Made by a program: the position numbers and the translations under genes. DNA of 64,000 bases from Pyropia haitanensis. Lineage: Eukaryota; Rhodophyta; Bangiophyceae; Bangiales; Bangiaceae. Where the stretch lies: assembly GCA_008729055.1 (NCBI GenBank), contig SDUX01000003.1, forward strand, positions 682,001-746,000, given 5' to 3'. Position 1 is the first letter of the stretch; each line of letters starts with the position of its first letter. Shown one piece after another: positions 35,406 to 47,800 of the stretch. A model generated the notes under the pieces. The model was not told the origin of the DNA. It saw nothing but the letters and a program-made list of their open reading frames with translations, and searched no databases.

Positions 35406-36509
35406 GAAGTTGCAGCGACAAGAGGGAGGCGGGAGAAGCCTGCAGCAAGTAGCACTGGGGGCAAGACCGCAGCGCCGAGGACGGGGCGACAGCCGCACCG
35501 AGGACGGAGGGGACGGTACGGCATTCACATCGGAGTGGAGCGCACGGGCCGGCAGCCCGACCAAAGAGGGGCGAGCGAGGGAACCCACAGTCCCGCAGAC
35601 TAGGGAGGGGGAGGCGAGGGAGGGCGGCGCGAGTCCAGGGAGGAGAGGAAGAGGGCTTCGTGTTGGCGCGAGCGCCAGCGGTGGCACCGGCGCTGTTTAT
35701 TCCCAGCAAGCAGGCGCAGCGATGCCGTGTCGGTAGCATCCCCGCTGGTACGCGACCGCCTCTCCCCCCCGCAACGTCCACGCCCGTTCGCGTCCAGATG
35801 GCCGGGCGGCGGCGGCTCCCGCGTTGGCGGGTGACGAAGGCCGCAACAGAGCAAGTGGGAGAGCGAGCGTGCGGGCATTTGGGCGGTGGGGGCGGCGGAT
35901 GAGCAAGTGTGCGGGTAAGCGGGTGAGCGGGTGGACGAGAGGAGTACGCGTGCGTGGTAGCACTGGTCGTAGCCCGTCCCCCTCCCAGACTGACATCTGC
36001 TACTGCATTTTGCGTGCGCAACATGATCCGAGCAAAAGACTCGAGCCCATGTGGGTGTGCCCATGGGATGGCTATTGGGCCACTGGGAGTGCTGGCCTCC
36101 ATAATGGGAGAGCCCATGGGATGCCATTCGGCCACCCGGCACAATGTCTGGACTACTCAATTTTATTGTAAAGTCACGGCCCGCCTGTTCTTTGTCATAT
36201 CAATTGCACAAGATGAGAGGCAAACCAGGCAACCAATGATGAATCGTCGCAGCGTCCCCAGTCGCATGGATCGTCTCTATCATTGGCCGTTGACGGCCTG
36301 AGAGATTTCTCTTGTCTTCACAGTCAATTTTTGTGAAGTCGCTGTCTTGGCAGGCTTTTGTCAAACTCAGACGACCCAGGGTCGTGCGACGATGCGCTTC
36401 GAACTTTGATCCCACACGGCGCTTCATCTCATCATTGAACGACTCAGGATCACGCCAGGGGTCTTCGGCATGGTCTCGAGATGCGCTGCGTAGTGGGGCC
36501 TAGAGTGCG

Positions 36510-36601
36510 TCCTATAGAGAGTGGATGTTGACGGTACGTGAAGGTGCATGAATTCGCTGTCAGGACCAATGAATCCACACCTGCACGTCCAAGCAACATC
36601 C
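36510..36601 (-). repeat. Dispersed inverted repeat, right arm
   Basis: Reverse-complement partner of 30901-30993. Read in the matching direction both arms carry GGATG(T/C)TGACGGTACGTGAAG and then a short frame (KVHEFAVRTN here, KVYKFAAWTN in the other). An in-frame TGA precedes it in both, so it is unlikely to be coding now. Confidence 0.8.
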
Positions 36602-39600
36602 AATGGCAAAAGTGTCCGGCGTGGCACTTCACGGATGCGCGAAATCTGGTGCACGGCGGCACGCAGTCGAACAGACTTCTCGGGTTCATGCAACATTTGA
36701 TGAGCACCTCATGCACCGTGGGAGTGCAAACCCTGCACGGGCACGTGCTCTGGTGCCAGGGCCAAGAATGCAAAGAGGTCCTATCTGACAAGGGAAGCGC
36801 CGGCAAAAAGAAACCATCTTCGCGCATACCTCGATGAGGTGGTTCTCACGCTCTATACAAAAGACGGGGACTCGCCGCAGCTTCTTCGCCTTCAGGGGCG
36901 AGCCCGCCTGGACTGGGCGTGTGTCTCAAAAACGCGACAAAACTGCGTTCTGGGACGCTGACGGTCACGTTGCAGACACACGTGCAGGAGTCTAAGAGCA
37001 GTATAGGTCAAATCGGCCGATTCTTAAGGTACTGGGTTTTGCCCTCGCTTCGCGGCTCACGGTGCCCTCGGCTGCGCGGTCCAGACTGCAGCCTCTGTGC
37101 TCAGACACTCGCCAACCAGACGAGGAAAAAAGTGCCTCGCGCAATTCGTGTGGGTGGAGCGCTACAGGGTCGGCGTCCACCGTCACTGCCACGTCGGCGG
37201 TGCGGACCAACCCTCAGTGATGGGCCCAGTCCCTCTCTTTGCTGGTGGGCGCTGCAGATCGTGGCGTCTCAAAAAAAAGAAAAAAAATCCTCGAACAGTG
37301 CACGTATGGCACCGAACTCTTCTTTCCTGACTCATTGCCGCCACAATCCGCGGCACACTCCACTCACCGTGACTGGTTGCGTGCACGAGTCTCCCCGCGG
37401 CGCGTGCGACCCCACCCGCTGCAGGGAGACACGCCCTCCCTATCTCTGCCTCCACGGCCGCCCGCCGCGCACGTGCGCGAGGCACGTGTCGGCTCGTCTC
37501 CGCCGACGAGGCGAAGAGGCCCGAGTCCGCCCACCCCCAACGTTCCTAGACAGAATGGCAAAAACCTGGCGACTTTCATCCCGCACGGGCCCCCAACGCC
37601 ACGAACAGCCACGGGCCAGCCCGTGACGCGCCCGGAGTTTTGGAGTGAGCCGCCGGTCCCAAGGCTGGTGATTCGGGCGCTTCACGACGGCGCCGTCGCG
37701 TGTCTCCGTCAGCAGGGCGTGAGACAGACAGACAAGCACGAGAACGGGAGCCTCGCCGGCGGGCTCTCTACAATACATGGCACCGCCGCTCACAGACGGG
37801 TCCGAACCGGTTGCCGTGCCCCTGCTTTCTTCTCTTTGCCAAGTGCTGAGGCCCTTTGCTACGCGCCGTGCAGCTTCTCCTTGTGCCCCGAGCGCCAGTG
37901 GGGTATGACGTGCTGGGTTGCAAGGGGAGATCTCGTGCGCAGCCAGCGCCTCCGGGGGGGGGGGGGCGGTCGCGGTCGGCAGCCGACACCGCCGATGCCC
38001 CCCGCCCCCGCCCCCCGCCGCCACCGCCGCCACCGCCGCTGCCGCCGTCGGCTGCCGACCGGCGGGCGCCGTCCGCAGCACGAGGCGGGGGCTGCAATTC
38101 TGGCGGGGTGGGCGGCTGCGGCTCGTTGGCGTCAGGATGCGTCGGTCCCGGACATCCCTCAGGGGGACGTGCGCGTGCGCCGGCGGCAGCACGATGCGGC
38201 GGTGCCGCACGTCAGGAGGGGAAGCGGCGGGGGGGGTGGGGGCGGGGCGGATCCCACTGCTAGCCCGCCACTGCCGACCGACGCGGCACCTTTGCAGAGC
38301 TGGCGGGGGGGGGGGGAGAAGGGAGCGAGACGCTGTAGGAGGGGGGTCCGGCCACCGACGGCGACCGGCGCCAGCTGAGCAGCGGCCCGGGATCTCCCAC
38401 CGCAGCCTCGCTGTTTCCCCGCCCCTGTCCCTGGTGGCAGTCCCCCACCGCCACTGCAGTGGGCGGCTGGCGCCGTGCCCGGCACGGGAGGGTGGGGTCG
38501 GCCGGCCGACGCGCGAGCCGCTTCGACCGTCGTCCCCCTTCCGCTCGCGTCCCTGCGACCTTCCGCCAGTCACGTCGACCAGTCTCGTCCGGTCGCCGCG
38601 GCCAGTGTTCCCGTGGGGCGGCCAACTCCTCCGTACGGACCTCTCCGCGGCGGCGGCGGCGGCGGCCGCCGCCACCACCGCCACTGCCATTGGAGGTGGC
38701 GCAAGTTGGGCGAAGGGGCGGGCACGGGCGGGCAGGCAGGCCGGCCACCCCCACCCCCCGGAGGCCTCCCCCCCCCGTCCCACCCGCCGTCGCGGCCAGT
38801 CCCCAACGGGGCTTGCCTCGGGAGGAGCTCGGTGCGCGCTCCGGGGGAGGGGGGACGAGCGTTAAGGGAGGCAGGAGCCGGCGGCACTGGAGTGCGTACG
38901 TGCCCGTTGGCCGTCGGGCCGGCGCCGCAGCGAGCGGGGCGGCCAACGGGGGCGCAGGCGGGTCCGCCGCGGCGGCGGGGCTGTGAGCTGGCAAACGTCG
39001 CCACCCAACGGCACGCGCACGGCGGGGGGTGGTGGGGTAGCGAGGCGTGCCACGCGGCCGTTGCCCCACCGGGGGCGCCCCGTTGCCCGGTCCCGCGGCG
39101 CGCTGGCCTGGCCGCCGCCGCCCATCGGGCGTGGCCGCCAGCGGGCGTGCGCTCACGCGCACCCACTCACCCATGTGGGGGTCTCCAGCGGGGAGACCGC
39201 GGCGGCAAGGGTGGTCCTCCCAGCTGGAAACGGTGATAGCTGGCCGAGGAGCGCGGTTGGGGGGGGACGGCCGCCGGAGGCGGGGCTCGCGTTTTGGTTG
39301 GGGGGGGGGGGGGGTACTCGCGCCGCTGCACCGGCGCGGCGCGCTGCTGTGGTGGTGGCCCGGCCGGCCACCCGTTGCTGCCACGCGGAGGACGATGGCG
39401 GCACCCTTCTGTTCCGCACCCCCCCCCCCCACCTGCGCCCGCCGCCGCGGCCGCCCCAGCGGCAAAGGGAGCGAGGCTGCGTGCGTGGACGGCCCTTGCG
39501 CTGTTCAGGCGGCCGCCCGCGTCCGGAAACGCCGGCCACGCGGGCCGCGGCGGCCGCCGGGAGAAGCTGTGTGGTACGCGGACGAGGCGGGTGGATGGAT

Positions 39601-40536
39601 GCCAGCAGCCGCCGCAGCGAGGGTGTCTGAGCGGCCCGACGGGCCGGCCACCGCTCGACCGCCACGCCCCCGCCAGTGGCGGTGGCGTGCGATGATGGCC
39701 GGCAGCGCCCCACCCCCTCCGCGTCCTCCCGGCAGCCGTGCAAAACCGTCTATCGGGTGACTGGCGAGGAGAATGTGGCCGTGGTGGGCCCGTGGGCGGG
39801 GGCTGGGGGGGGGGGGGGGGGGGGGGGGGAGGGGAGAGGAGCGCTGACGGAAGGGGCGTCGTGCGAGGTTGGCTAGAGAAGTGGAGGCGGGAGGAGGGCC
39901 AGGGATGGCCGCGGCTCGTCGCCACAGCCTGGCACGCCTCACACTGTGTGGGTGAGAGCCGTGGAAGGCGAGGGAGGAGCTGCGGCGGTGGCGCCCTCTG
40001 CCCGGCTGTGCCCCGCCATGTGCCGGCCGATGGCGACGGCTCGGGGCGCCGTGGCTGACCCCTCCTGTGCAGGAGCGGTGGCCTTACAAGGGCCCGCTGT
40101 CGCCGAGCGACGGGATAAGCACACACTGGTCATCATCCGACGTCGTCGCCACCGTGCCGGGCCGACGTTCCTGCCGGCAGAGACGTACGTAACCAGCGCT
40201 GCGCCGCGCTCACTCCATCCACTGGTCCTCACCTCACCTTCACGTGCTCTTTTCTGCTGCCGTCTTCATTGTCGCCGCCGTCCCCCCCGACTTCTCCCTC
40301 TGTGGCTCTGATCACCGACGCACCCTGACAGTTTCCCCCTCTCTGTCTGTTCCCACCTCACGGTGCCACCACTCGGCTGACCTGTCTTACCCCTCACTTT
40401 TTCTCGACCCTTTTCCACCATCCAACTCCCAAGGACCTCGCTGACCATCACAGCCCACAAACCCCACGGCCCTTAACCCGGCACACACCCGGCCCCCGAC
40501 CGCCACCTGCACCGCCCTCGGTCGCTGCGAGACGTT

Positions 40537-41647
40537 ATGGCAGGCGCGGGAACATTCCGTGCGCAGTACCCTGCTCGGGATGCGTTCCGCTCCATTGCCT
40601 TCTGCCCGATCGCTCGCCGCAATCGCTGGGTGTTGACAACCATAACCGCTCTGGCATCGTTGGCGATGGTCATGGGGGTGACGCCTGCGGTGGCGACGGA
40701 CGCGACCCCGTCGACAGCGGCGGCAGCGGCGGCAGTAGCGACTGCGTCTTCGGCCGCGTCAGCAGTGGCGATGGAGGCGGTGGCGATGCGTGCGGGCGAC
40801 GCTTTCTGGGGGCCGCCCGCCGCCGCCGCCCGCGCGGCGGCCAGGGGCGTGCCCGCTGCATCTGGTCGCACCCTCGCTCTCGACCGCCGCGGCGGACGTG
40901 GAGCAGGCGCGCTCGCCCCGTCGGTGCGCCGGGCCGCGTGCCCACCGCGGCGCCAACAGTGCAAGTGCCGGCGGCTGCCGGTGGCCCAGGCGCTTGCCGC
41001 GGCGACGGTCGTCGTTGAGGTACTCGTCGTATCTTGTGTGAGGGGCGGGTACCGGGTGCGCGCCAACCAGGTCTTGCATGGGTGCCCGATTCGGTACGTG
41101 TCACGGGTGGCGCGCGGGCGCCGATCGGAGGGGTGCGAGGGGGGCGCCGCGAGTGGCCTACAGAGATCGGCAAGTGGAGAGGCGATCGGGGGGGGCGCCG
41201 GCGGTGCTAGGTGCCCACCGGGGGAGCAAACCATCCGTCCATCTCCCGCACCACATGTTCCGTCGGTGCTGTCGCCTGACGCTTTATTGCCTTTGTTTAT
41301 TTGTTGGTGGACACCCCCATCCCTCCCCTTCACCCCCTCTATTCCCACCTTGCCTCACCTGCCCTGCACTGTTCTCGCCCTCCGCCAGATTTTCCGTCAT
41401 TGGCGTTGGCAACAAGGGTCTGGTCAAGCTGTCCATCACGCGCGAGTGCCCCCCTCCCCTAGTCATTGGCCGCACGTACCTCCTCGGCCTGACTGGAGGC
41501 CGCGATGGCGCGCTCGGCGGCCGCGCGTCGGGCTGCGGGCTGGTCGTTGACGTCGCCGGCGCGCCAGCGGCGGCGGCGGTGGTCACCCGCCGCGCGCAGC
41601 CGCTTTGCAAGTGCAAGCGGTCGACGGGCTTGCGCACGACGCGGTGA
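40537..41647 (+). CDS. Secreted NTR (netrin/TIMP-like) domain protein, two exons
   Basis: Exons 40537-41093 and 41389-41647 give 271 residues. The 295-bp intron starts GTACGT, ends CCGCCAG after a long pyrimidine tract, and restores the frame exactly (HGCPI-R-FSVIGVGNKG). The N-terminus is basic then hydrophobic (WVLTTITALASLAMVMGVTP, cleavage near AVA/TD), so the product is probably secreted. An Ala/Arg linker leads to the domain: CKCRRLPVAQALAAATVVVE, VLVVSC, YRVRANQVLHGC, then KLSITREC, LVIGRTYLLGLTGG, GCGLVVD and a final CKCKRS. The CxC start, VVV-E-V strand, Y-V-V motif, L--G--YL- turn and paired cysteines match the OB-like NTR/TIMP fold by pattern, which is inference rather than a database match. 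The TGA at 41645 overlaps a donor-like GGTGAGCT, so a further exon is possible. Confidence 0.6.
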
Positions 41648-42779
41648 GCTGGGGTCCTCGGGCGGTGGTGATGGTGGCGGGAGTGGCAGGCCTGGTGGGA
41701 GAGGGCGGCGAGCTTGGGGCAGGCGGGGGGGGACCGCTGCTGCGCGTGTGCCTGCTGCCTCCGCCAATGGCGCCGCGTGGGGAGATAGTCTGCTTGCGGC
41801 GGTGGCCGCGTGGGGATTGTGACGTGCGCGGGTGCGACTGCAGCAGCGGGGTGGCACCCAGTCTGTGCCGCGACGACCGCAGTAGGGCTGTGTATTTTAC
41901 TTTAGTATTTTTTGTATGTCTTCGCTCCCCGGACCGCCCGTCGTCGTTGCTGCGCTACCGCCCCAGGAGCCGACCACGTCTGGGAGACGCACTGGCCCAC
42001 AAATGGAGCCCGACGAGAGCTCGAAATGCACCCGCCCGGGGCATGCATTGTCACCCTGTGCCGTCCCTTTCGTGCGCCACCGTCGTACAGTGACCAAAGC
42101 ACAAGGGCCCCTTCCCATGTCTCATGCGCAACCTCGCACTCCACCCCCGCCGCTTCATCCCGTCTCTCCACAGAAGCCCTGCGTTTTCAGCAATACTGCA
42201 CGCGCTCCCGCGCTTCAGCTATCTAACCCCCATTGTACTGCTCAGCTCGCCGCTCCTCGCACAGCGGTAAGCGCGAAGGTGCCCACACAGTCTTCGATCC
42301 CAAGAAGGAAGAGTGGCGCACCTGCTGCTCTCGCCAATTGAACTTGACGCTCGGTCGTAGTTTGTGGCGACCGAACCGCGGGGTGCCTATCGCACGGGTG
42401 TTCCCGGGCAAGCGGATGAGGTCACGGACGGCGGCGCCGTGGGTTGAAAAACCACCCTCGCTCAGCAGGTCATGCAGCTGCGGTGAAAATGGAGCTAAAA
42501 ATGTAGGCCATAGGGCCCTGCTCGAAGCCAGTGTGGCTGGCGTTTCGAAGTTTACAGTAGCCACTCGTGGAGTGGCGTGCGGACGTTCGTCGTGTCTCTG
42601 CGCCGTCCGCGTCGCCGCGACCGCGCACGCGCGCGCGGCTTGCTCCCACCATCCCCGCGGCCGTCACGTCCCGTGCTGCCGCCTCTGCCGCGGTGCTGGC
42701 CCCCGCCGCGGTGCGGGACGACCCGCTCCCTTCCCGCCCTCTCTGCCGCCCCGCGCCCTGTCCCCGGGGCGGTGCGGTC
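41648..42779. other. Intergenic between the NTR and SNARE genes
   Basis: An AT-rich stretch near 41885-41925 (GTATTTTACTTTAGTATTTT) probably lies near the 3' end of the preceding transcript. 42000-42560 is of moderate GC content with no conserved frame. From about 42590 the sequence becomes GC-rich leader-like DNA. Confidence 0.5.
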
Positions 42780-43665
42780 ATGCCGCCCCCCCCCCCCGCC
42801 AACTATGGCGCGGTCACGGCCGAGGAGGCGGACGCTGCGCTCGCCGCCACCCGCGGCGCGATGGCCGCCCAGGACGGGGCGCTGGCAGAGCTGGCCGCCT
42901 CCGTGTCGCGCGTCAAGGCGACGGCAGTGACGATGGAGGCGGAGGTGCGCGACGGCAACACGGAGATTGATGCGCTAGGGGGGGGGGTGGGGCGTGCCGC
43001 CGCGGACGCGCGCGTGCAGGCATCACGGGTACGTGCTGGGGGAGGAGGGTAGGGGGGGGGGGGGGTATTGTTGATGGTGGGGAGGGGGAGCGTGTCGGTT
43101 CGAAGGGGTCGTTGTGGGAGGAGCGGATGCCACCGAGTGGGGGGGCGGGTGGGTGGGGCTAGTGGAGGACCTGGTGTCGGAAGCGGGCGGGGCGTGGCCA
43201 ATGGCAGTGTGGTGGTGAGGGCGGGGGGGGAGGGGCGTCGAATTGCCAGGGAGGGGTGAGGGGGTTAGGAACTTGAGGGCGGGGCGGTTTGCCGCGCACG
43301 TGGCCGGCCAACCGGCGCCCGCGGAGGCGACGCTCTCCACACCTGGGCGGCCGTGCAGCCCCACCGCGGTCTCGGCCGGGGCTCCTTTCCCCGGTTGTCC
43401 CCGACTCTGACGCCGGCTGCCTGAGACGCCCTCACCACCGCTGCCCTGTCTGTCCATGTGTGCCGTGTCGTTCCGTTTTGCCCCGCGCTTCCTCCCTCTT
43501 TTTGGTTGCTACTCTTCTGTATTGCCATCATCACCCACACCGCAGGTCGCGGAAGCAGCGTCGAGCCCCTATACCTGGCGCCTCTTTTGCCTGCTCATCT
43601 GGCCGGGGGTCGTTGCGGTGCTCATCATCCTCCACCTGCTGCGCAAGCTGCTGTTTGGGTGGTGA
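42780..43665 (+). CDS. Tail-anchored Qc-type SNARE, Bet1-like, two exons
   Basis: Exons 42780-43028 and 43546-43665 give 122 residues. The intron begins GTACGT, ends CACCGCAG and is phase 0. SNAREs of this size (Bet1, Sft1, syntaxin-8 C-terminus) drive vesicle fusion in the ER-Golgi or endosomal pathway. A short Pro-rich head (ANYGAVTAEE) leads to heptad-patterned coiled coil from ALAELAASVSRVKATAVTM through EAEVRDGNTEIDALGG and RVQASRVAEAASS, then a single C-terminal membrane helix (LFCLLIWPGVVAVLIILHLL) and a short basic luminal tail. Aligned to Bet1 or syntaxin-8 (E-V/L-x-x-Q-N-x-x-(I/L)-D), the zero-layer glutamine falls on Gly in VRDGNTEID. The membrane anchor and register support the call; placement in Bet1 rather than another Qc clade is uncertain. 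Confidence 0.75.
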
Positions 43666-44806
43666 GGCGGCGGTGTGGAACGGGTGGGGAGGCTGGGGGA
43701 AGGCGAGGAGGAGGGAGAGGGGGGTGTTAGTTGGGGCGACTCGAAAAGGAGGGGGGGCAGTGCTCGGCGGCGGTAGCAGGTTGGGAGAGGGCTCAGCGGG
43801 GGGGGCTTCGTGGCGGAGAGCCAGACAGCGTGTAGGGGAGTGATGTGATGACCGATACGGTGGGGGGAGCCCTGCTGTCGGTGGGGCGCCCGGCGTCGGG
43901 GGTGGGGGGGGCGGGCGGACGTCTTCCCGTCGTGCGCCGCACGGGGCGTACGTCCGCAGCCGGGCAGTGCCCGCCCTCTGGCCGAGGGGCGAGAGGGGGT
44001 CGGGGGGTCTACGGGGGGTGTCTTGGCCACCCGTCGCGCCCTCTGCGCGGGTTGTTGCCGCGAGGCACCCGTGCCACCGAGCAGGCGGAGGCTTGGACGT
44101 TAGCTTGTTTAGGGAGGACGCGGGCGAGTCTGGTGGTGTGGTCGCACTGGTCGGGTAGCGGCGGCAGTGGCTGCAGCCACGGAGGCCTCGCCTCTACCTC
44201 GTGCATTCGCGCGTGGCCCGGGGGAGGGGGCGATGGGGGGGAGGACGGTGGGGGGGGGGCGATGGGGGGGAGGACGGTGGGGGCGGGGTGGCGCGCGGGG
44301 TGCAGCGCGTACGTCAGGCACCCGCAGGCGCGCGTGGGCAGCTCGCCGGGTCGTTCTGTGCCGAGAGGTGAGCAGACCGCAATGGAAGAAAAATAGAGGG
44401 CAAGGAGCGGCACGAGGCCAACCGAGGGCGGGTGACGGGGGGAGCACGACGGCCAGAGAGTCCGCTGCGCGGAGAGCGCCATCATGGCGCGATGGCGTAG
44501 ATACCCCACTTATGAAGGAAAACAACAGGAGAGGAGGAAAAGGAGGACAAGGGGACCCTCGAATGTGACAGGAGGACAGAGCGGCCGACAAAAGACAGAG
44601 GTGGGAACCCGGAGGTGCATAGGAAGCGAAGCAGACCGACCGCCGCGGCGGACCACAGCCCGTGAGACACGCGCGCCGCAGTGCGGGGAGAGATGGGGGA
44701 GCCGGGGGGCGGCGCAGCGAGGTGCGCAGCCACAGCGAGGGGAGCGAGACGGAAAGAAAGAAAGAAAACAGGCCACATTCGGGCGGAAAGACGGCGGCTG
44801 CGAACG
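43666..44806. other. Intergenic, convergent 3' ends of the SNARE and Raptor genes
   Basis: A G-rich sequence with a 29-bp duplication (44226-44283), then purine-rich GAAAGAAAGAAAG-like sequence (about 44750-44770) just beyond the Raptor stop codon on the opposite strand. No gene seen. Confidence 0.55.
44226..44283. repeat. 29-bp tandem duplication, G-rich
   Basis: Two copies of a unit containing GGCGATGGGGGGGAGGACGG, period 29. Non-coding. Confidence 0.75.
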
Positions 44807-47800
44807 CTAGTGATAAAACGTCACCGACGCGTTCTCCGACCCCACCGCCAGCACCCCGTCGGTCGGGTGGAACGCAAGCGATGACACGTGCCCGAGCCGC
44901 ACCTTGTCGTGGCTGTATCGGAACATCCGCAGCCAGTTACCATGCCCGCCAAACAGCTTGACGCTCTGGTTGTCCGAGCCCGTCGCGACGACCGACGAGC
45001 CGGGCCATGTGGCCATGCACGTCAGCTCGCTGCTGTGCGCGACGGTCACATTGACCACCGCGGGGCCGCCCAGGCTGGCCAGGCCGCCCCCGTCGCCGCC
45101 GCCGCCACTGCCGTCACCGCCGCCACCACCACCGCCGGCGACGCCGTCTGCCCACCCCGCCACCACGGACCGGCTGGGCGGGTCGGCGAGGGGAGACGAC
45201 GACGCCGCGCGGACGTCCCAAAAGACCAGGCACCCGTCCTGAGAGGCCGACACCAGGTTCTCATCCCCGCTGTTGCTGCTGCCGCCCGACACGCCACTGC
45301 CGCCTCCTCCGCCACCGCCGCCGCCGACGCCGCCCGCACCGCCGCCCACACCGCCACGACGCCCAAAGTGCTGCTGCGACAGCGACACCACCGCCGACGC
45401 GTGGGCACCCAGGGTCAGGACCGCCCCCCCACGACCGCTGCCGCCCGCGCCGGCGATGCCGCCTGCGCCCGCCGGCACGCGCGTATCGGCCAGCGCCACC
45501 GTGCCCGCAATGCCGGCGACGGCCACAAGTGAGCCCGCCCGGCCGCCCGCGCTGTCTGCTAGCACCGTCACGGCGGTCGGGGTCTCCCCCCGAGGCAGCA
45601 CCCGGCCCGTATACACGCACACCTCGGAGCGCAGGTCCCACTGGCGCACCACCCCCCGCTCACAGCCGCCCGCGACGAGGCTCTCCGTCGCGTCATCCCA
45701 CGAGGCACACAGGCCACCGCCCTGGGCGGCGGCGCTCGCGCCCACGCCCGACCACGAGGCCGCCACCTCAGACCCACCCGACGCGCGAAAGGACGAGACG
45801 AGGCCGTAGCGGACGCTCGTCGGTGCGGCGCCGCCACCGCTGGCGCCACCGCCGACGCCATCCTCGCTATCAACGTCGTCCCCGGCAATACTGCCACTGC
45901 CACCACCACCACTACCGGGACGGCCCAGCGCGGTGCGCACACGGCGGCGGCGAAAGACGCCCAGCCGCCCGTCAGCGCCGCCTGCGAGCAGCAGGCTCCC
46001 CACCGACGCAACGGCGGAGAGGAAGACGACACCTACGCCCGAGCCAGCCGACTCCAGCGGCTCGCTGACGTCGTCCGTCCCATCAGCGTGCGATGAAGGA
46101 ACTGGCGACGACACCTCACAGGGGGGGGCGACGCCCGGAGGCAGCCCATTGACCGCCGGCCGCGGGCCACGACCAGGCGGGCTGCCCGGCGGCCGCAGCC
46201 CTACACCCAGGCCGCCGACGCCAGCTCGTCCCAGACCAGCGCCCCGTCTGAGAAGGAGACTGCCTGCGTCATCGACGGCGCTCCCCACGTCCAACGGACT
46301 CTCTCCCCGCCTGAGCGTTGAGCCAAGCGTCGGTAACGGCGGCAAATGAAACGATGACTCGACGGCACCAAACGTCTCCATCGATAGCACGCTGATTCGG
46401 CCCGACGAGCCACCGCACGCAAAGCTCCGCACGGACGGCAGGAACGCCATGGCCCAGATTTCCGCCCCACCCGTCGGCGCAGGGGCGTAGCCGAGCGGCG
46501 ACATGGCGCGAGCGACTGCCTCATCGGCAGCCGTCGCTCGGGCGGTGCGACCAGCTGGCAGCGGCAGCGCGTGTGGCTCGGGCTCATCCACGTCCGAGTC
46601 CTCCTCCGATTCGTCCCACCACGCCTCGTCACCCGACACGTTCCAGGCGCCACCCTCGGATGGGAAAGAAACAGGTGGCAGACCAGGAGCCAGACCCGCG
46701 CCCCGCACCTCTTCGTGTGTCTCGGTGGGGCCTACTGGCACGGGCACCAGCGCACCATTGACCGAGTGACGAAAGAAGAACGCCTCGCCCATGTCGCCCA
46801 TCCGCGTCTCACCGACGCCGCTTTCTTCGTCCTCAAAGCCAGGCGGGCCGTCACACACCAGCCGCATGACGGACCGGCAGCTCCACGAGTAGAGGCTGGG
46901 CGGCGGGGGGCCGCACACCAGCGGTTCCCGCTCCACCGCCGGCGAGTCTTCCGATGCCACGTCATTAAATGAAGTGAGGAGCGTCGTCTCCACACCGTCG
47001 GCACTGGTACTTCGCCGTACCGCCTGCTGGACAGAGTTTCGAGGCGACGAAGGCGACGATAATGCAGACGCGAGCAAGGAGAAGGAGGAGCTGCGGCCGC
47101 TGCCAGCAAAGCTCCGAGAGGTGGCGAGAGCGGGCGTGCCGTTGCAGGGGGCACCAGTGAGGGAGGTGGAGCGAATCGCCTGCATCGACGACTGGCCACC
47201 TGCAGATGCTGCCGCCGCTGCCGCCGCTGCCGCCGCGTCCGCTGCAGATGCCGATGGGCGGGCGCCACCAGTACCTGCCTGGCGGGAGCCCCCAAATATG
47301 AGCTTGTTGAGGCCTTCAAACGACATGACCGAGGCCATCCCACTCCGCCGACCGCTGTCAGTCCCCCCAGCAGCGCCGCTCTCCGCAATGTCGCTGGCAC
47401 CCGAGCTGCCGGCAACGCGGGGCGCCTCTGGCGGCCGTGGTGGCCGGAGCCGCCGCGACGGGCCGGCAGCAACTGCCTGCGCCATGTCCACGTACGCGGT
47501 GGTAGCGGGTCCTGCTGGTCCCGTGGGGACAATACCGCCCACCCCACCGCCAGGAACGCGACGACGGGAACCGCCAGGACCCCCGTGGGCCATGGGCACA
47601 GGGCCAGCTTGCGGAACACGAGGTGGCGAGTGAGGTGGCGCCCCCAGAGCGGCCGAGGCTGGCCGGGGAGCCTGACCTGTAGGCGCGTCCTCAACTGCAG
47701 ACAACGACGTCCTTGTCCCTCCCGGAGGGGGGTCGCGGCCTCGCAGCGCAGGTGCCCGACCGACACCTGCCGCTGGCCGTCCGTGTGACCTGGCGACGCC

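Larger units (their letters stand above)
34323..40536. other. Large intergenic region
   Basis: From 34323 to 37600 the DNA is of mixed, lower GC content and carries a 72-bp tandem duplication (35262-35405) and the right arm of the inverted repeat (36510-36601). From 37900 to 40050 it is GC-rich with G/C runs and open frames on both strands (for example 37440-38783 minus, about 450 codons). None shows a motif I can recognise or a consistent frame. The last 300 bases are pyrimidine-rich, resembling the leader of the NTR gene. I see no supportable gene. Confidence 0.5.

Noticed and set aside
37440..38783. Minus-strand open frame of about 450 codons
   Set aside because: Some non-repetitive sequence but no recognisable domain, no start context and no continuation; treated as a chance frame in GC-rich DNA.
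41645..41650. GGTGAGCT at the NTR stop as a donor for a third exon
   Set aside because: No downstream exon with a continuing NTR pattern and matching acceptor could be found, so the TGA is kept as the stop.
43090..43130. GGTTCGAAG resembling a tRNA B box
   Set aside because: No A box or cloverleaf arms around it; it lies in the SNARE gene intron. No tRNA was found elsewhere by eye.
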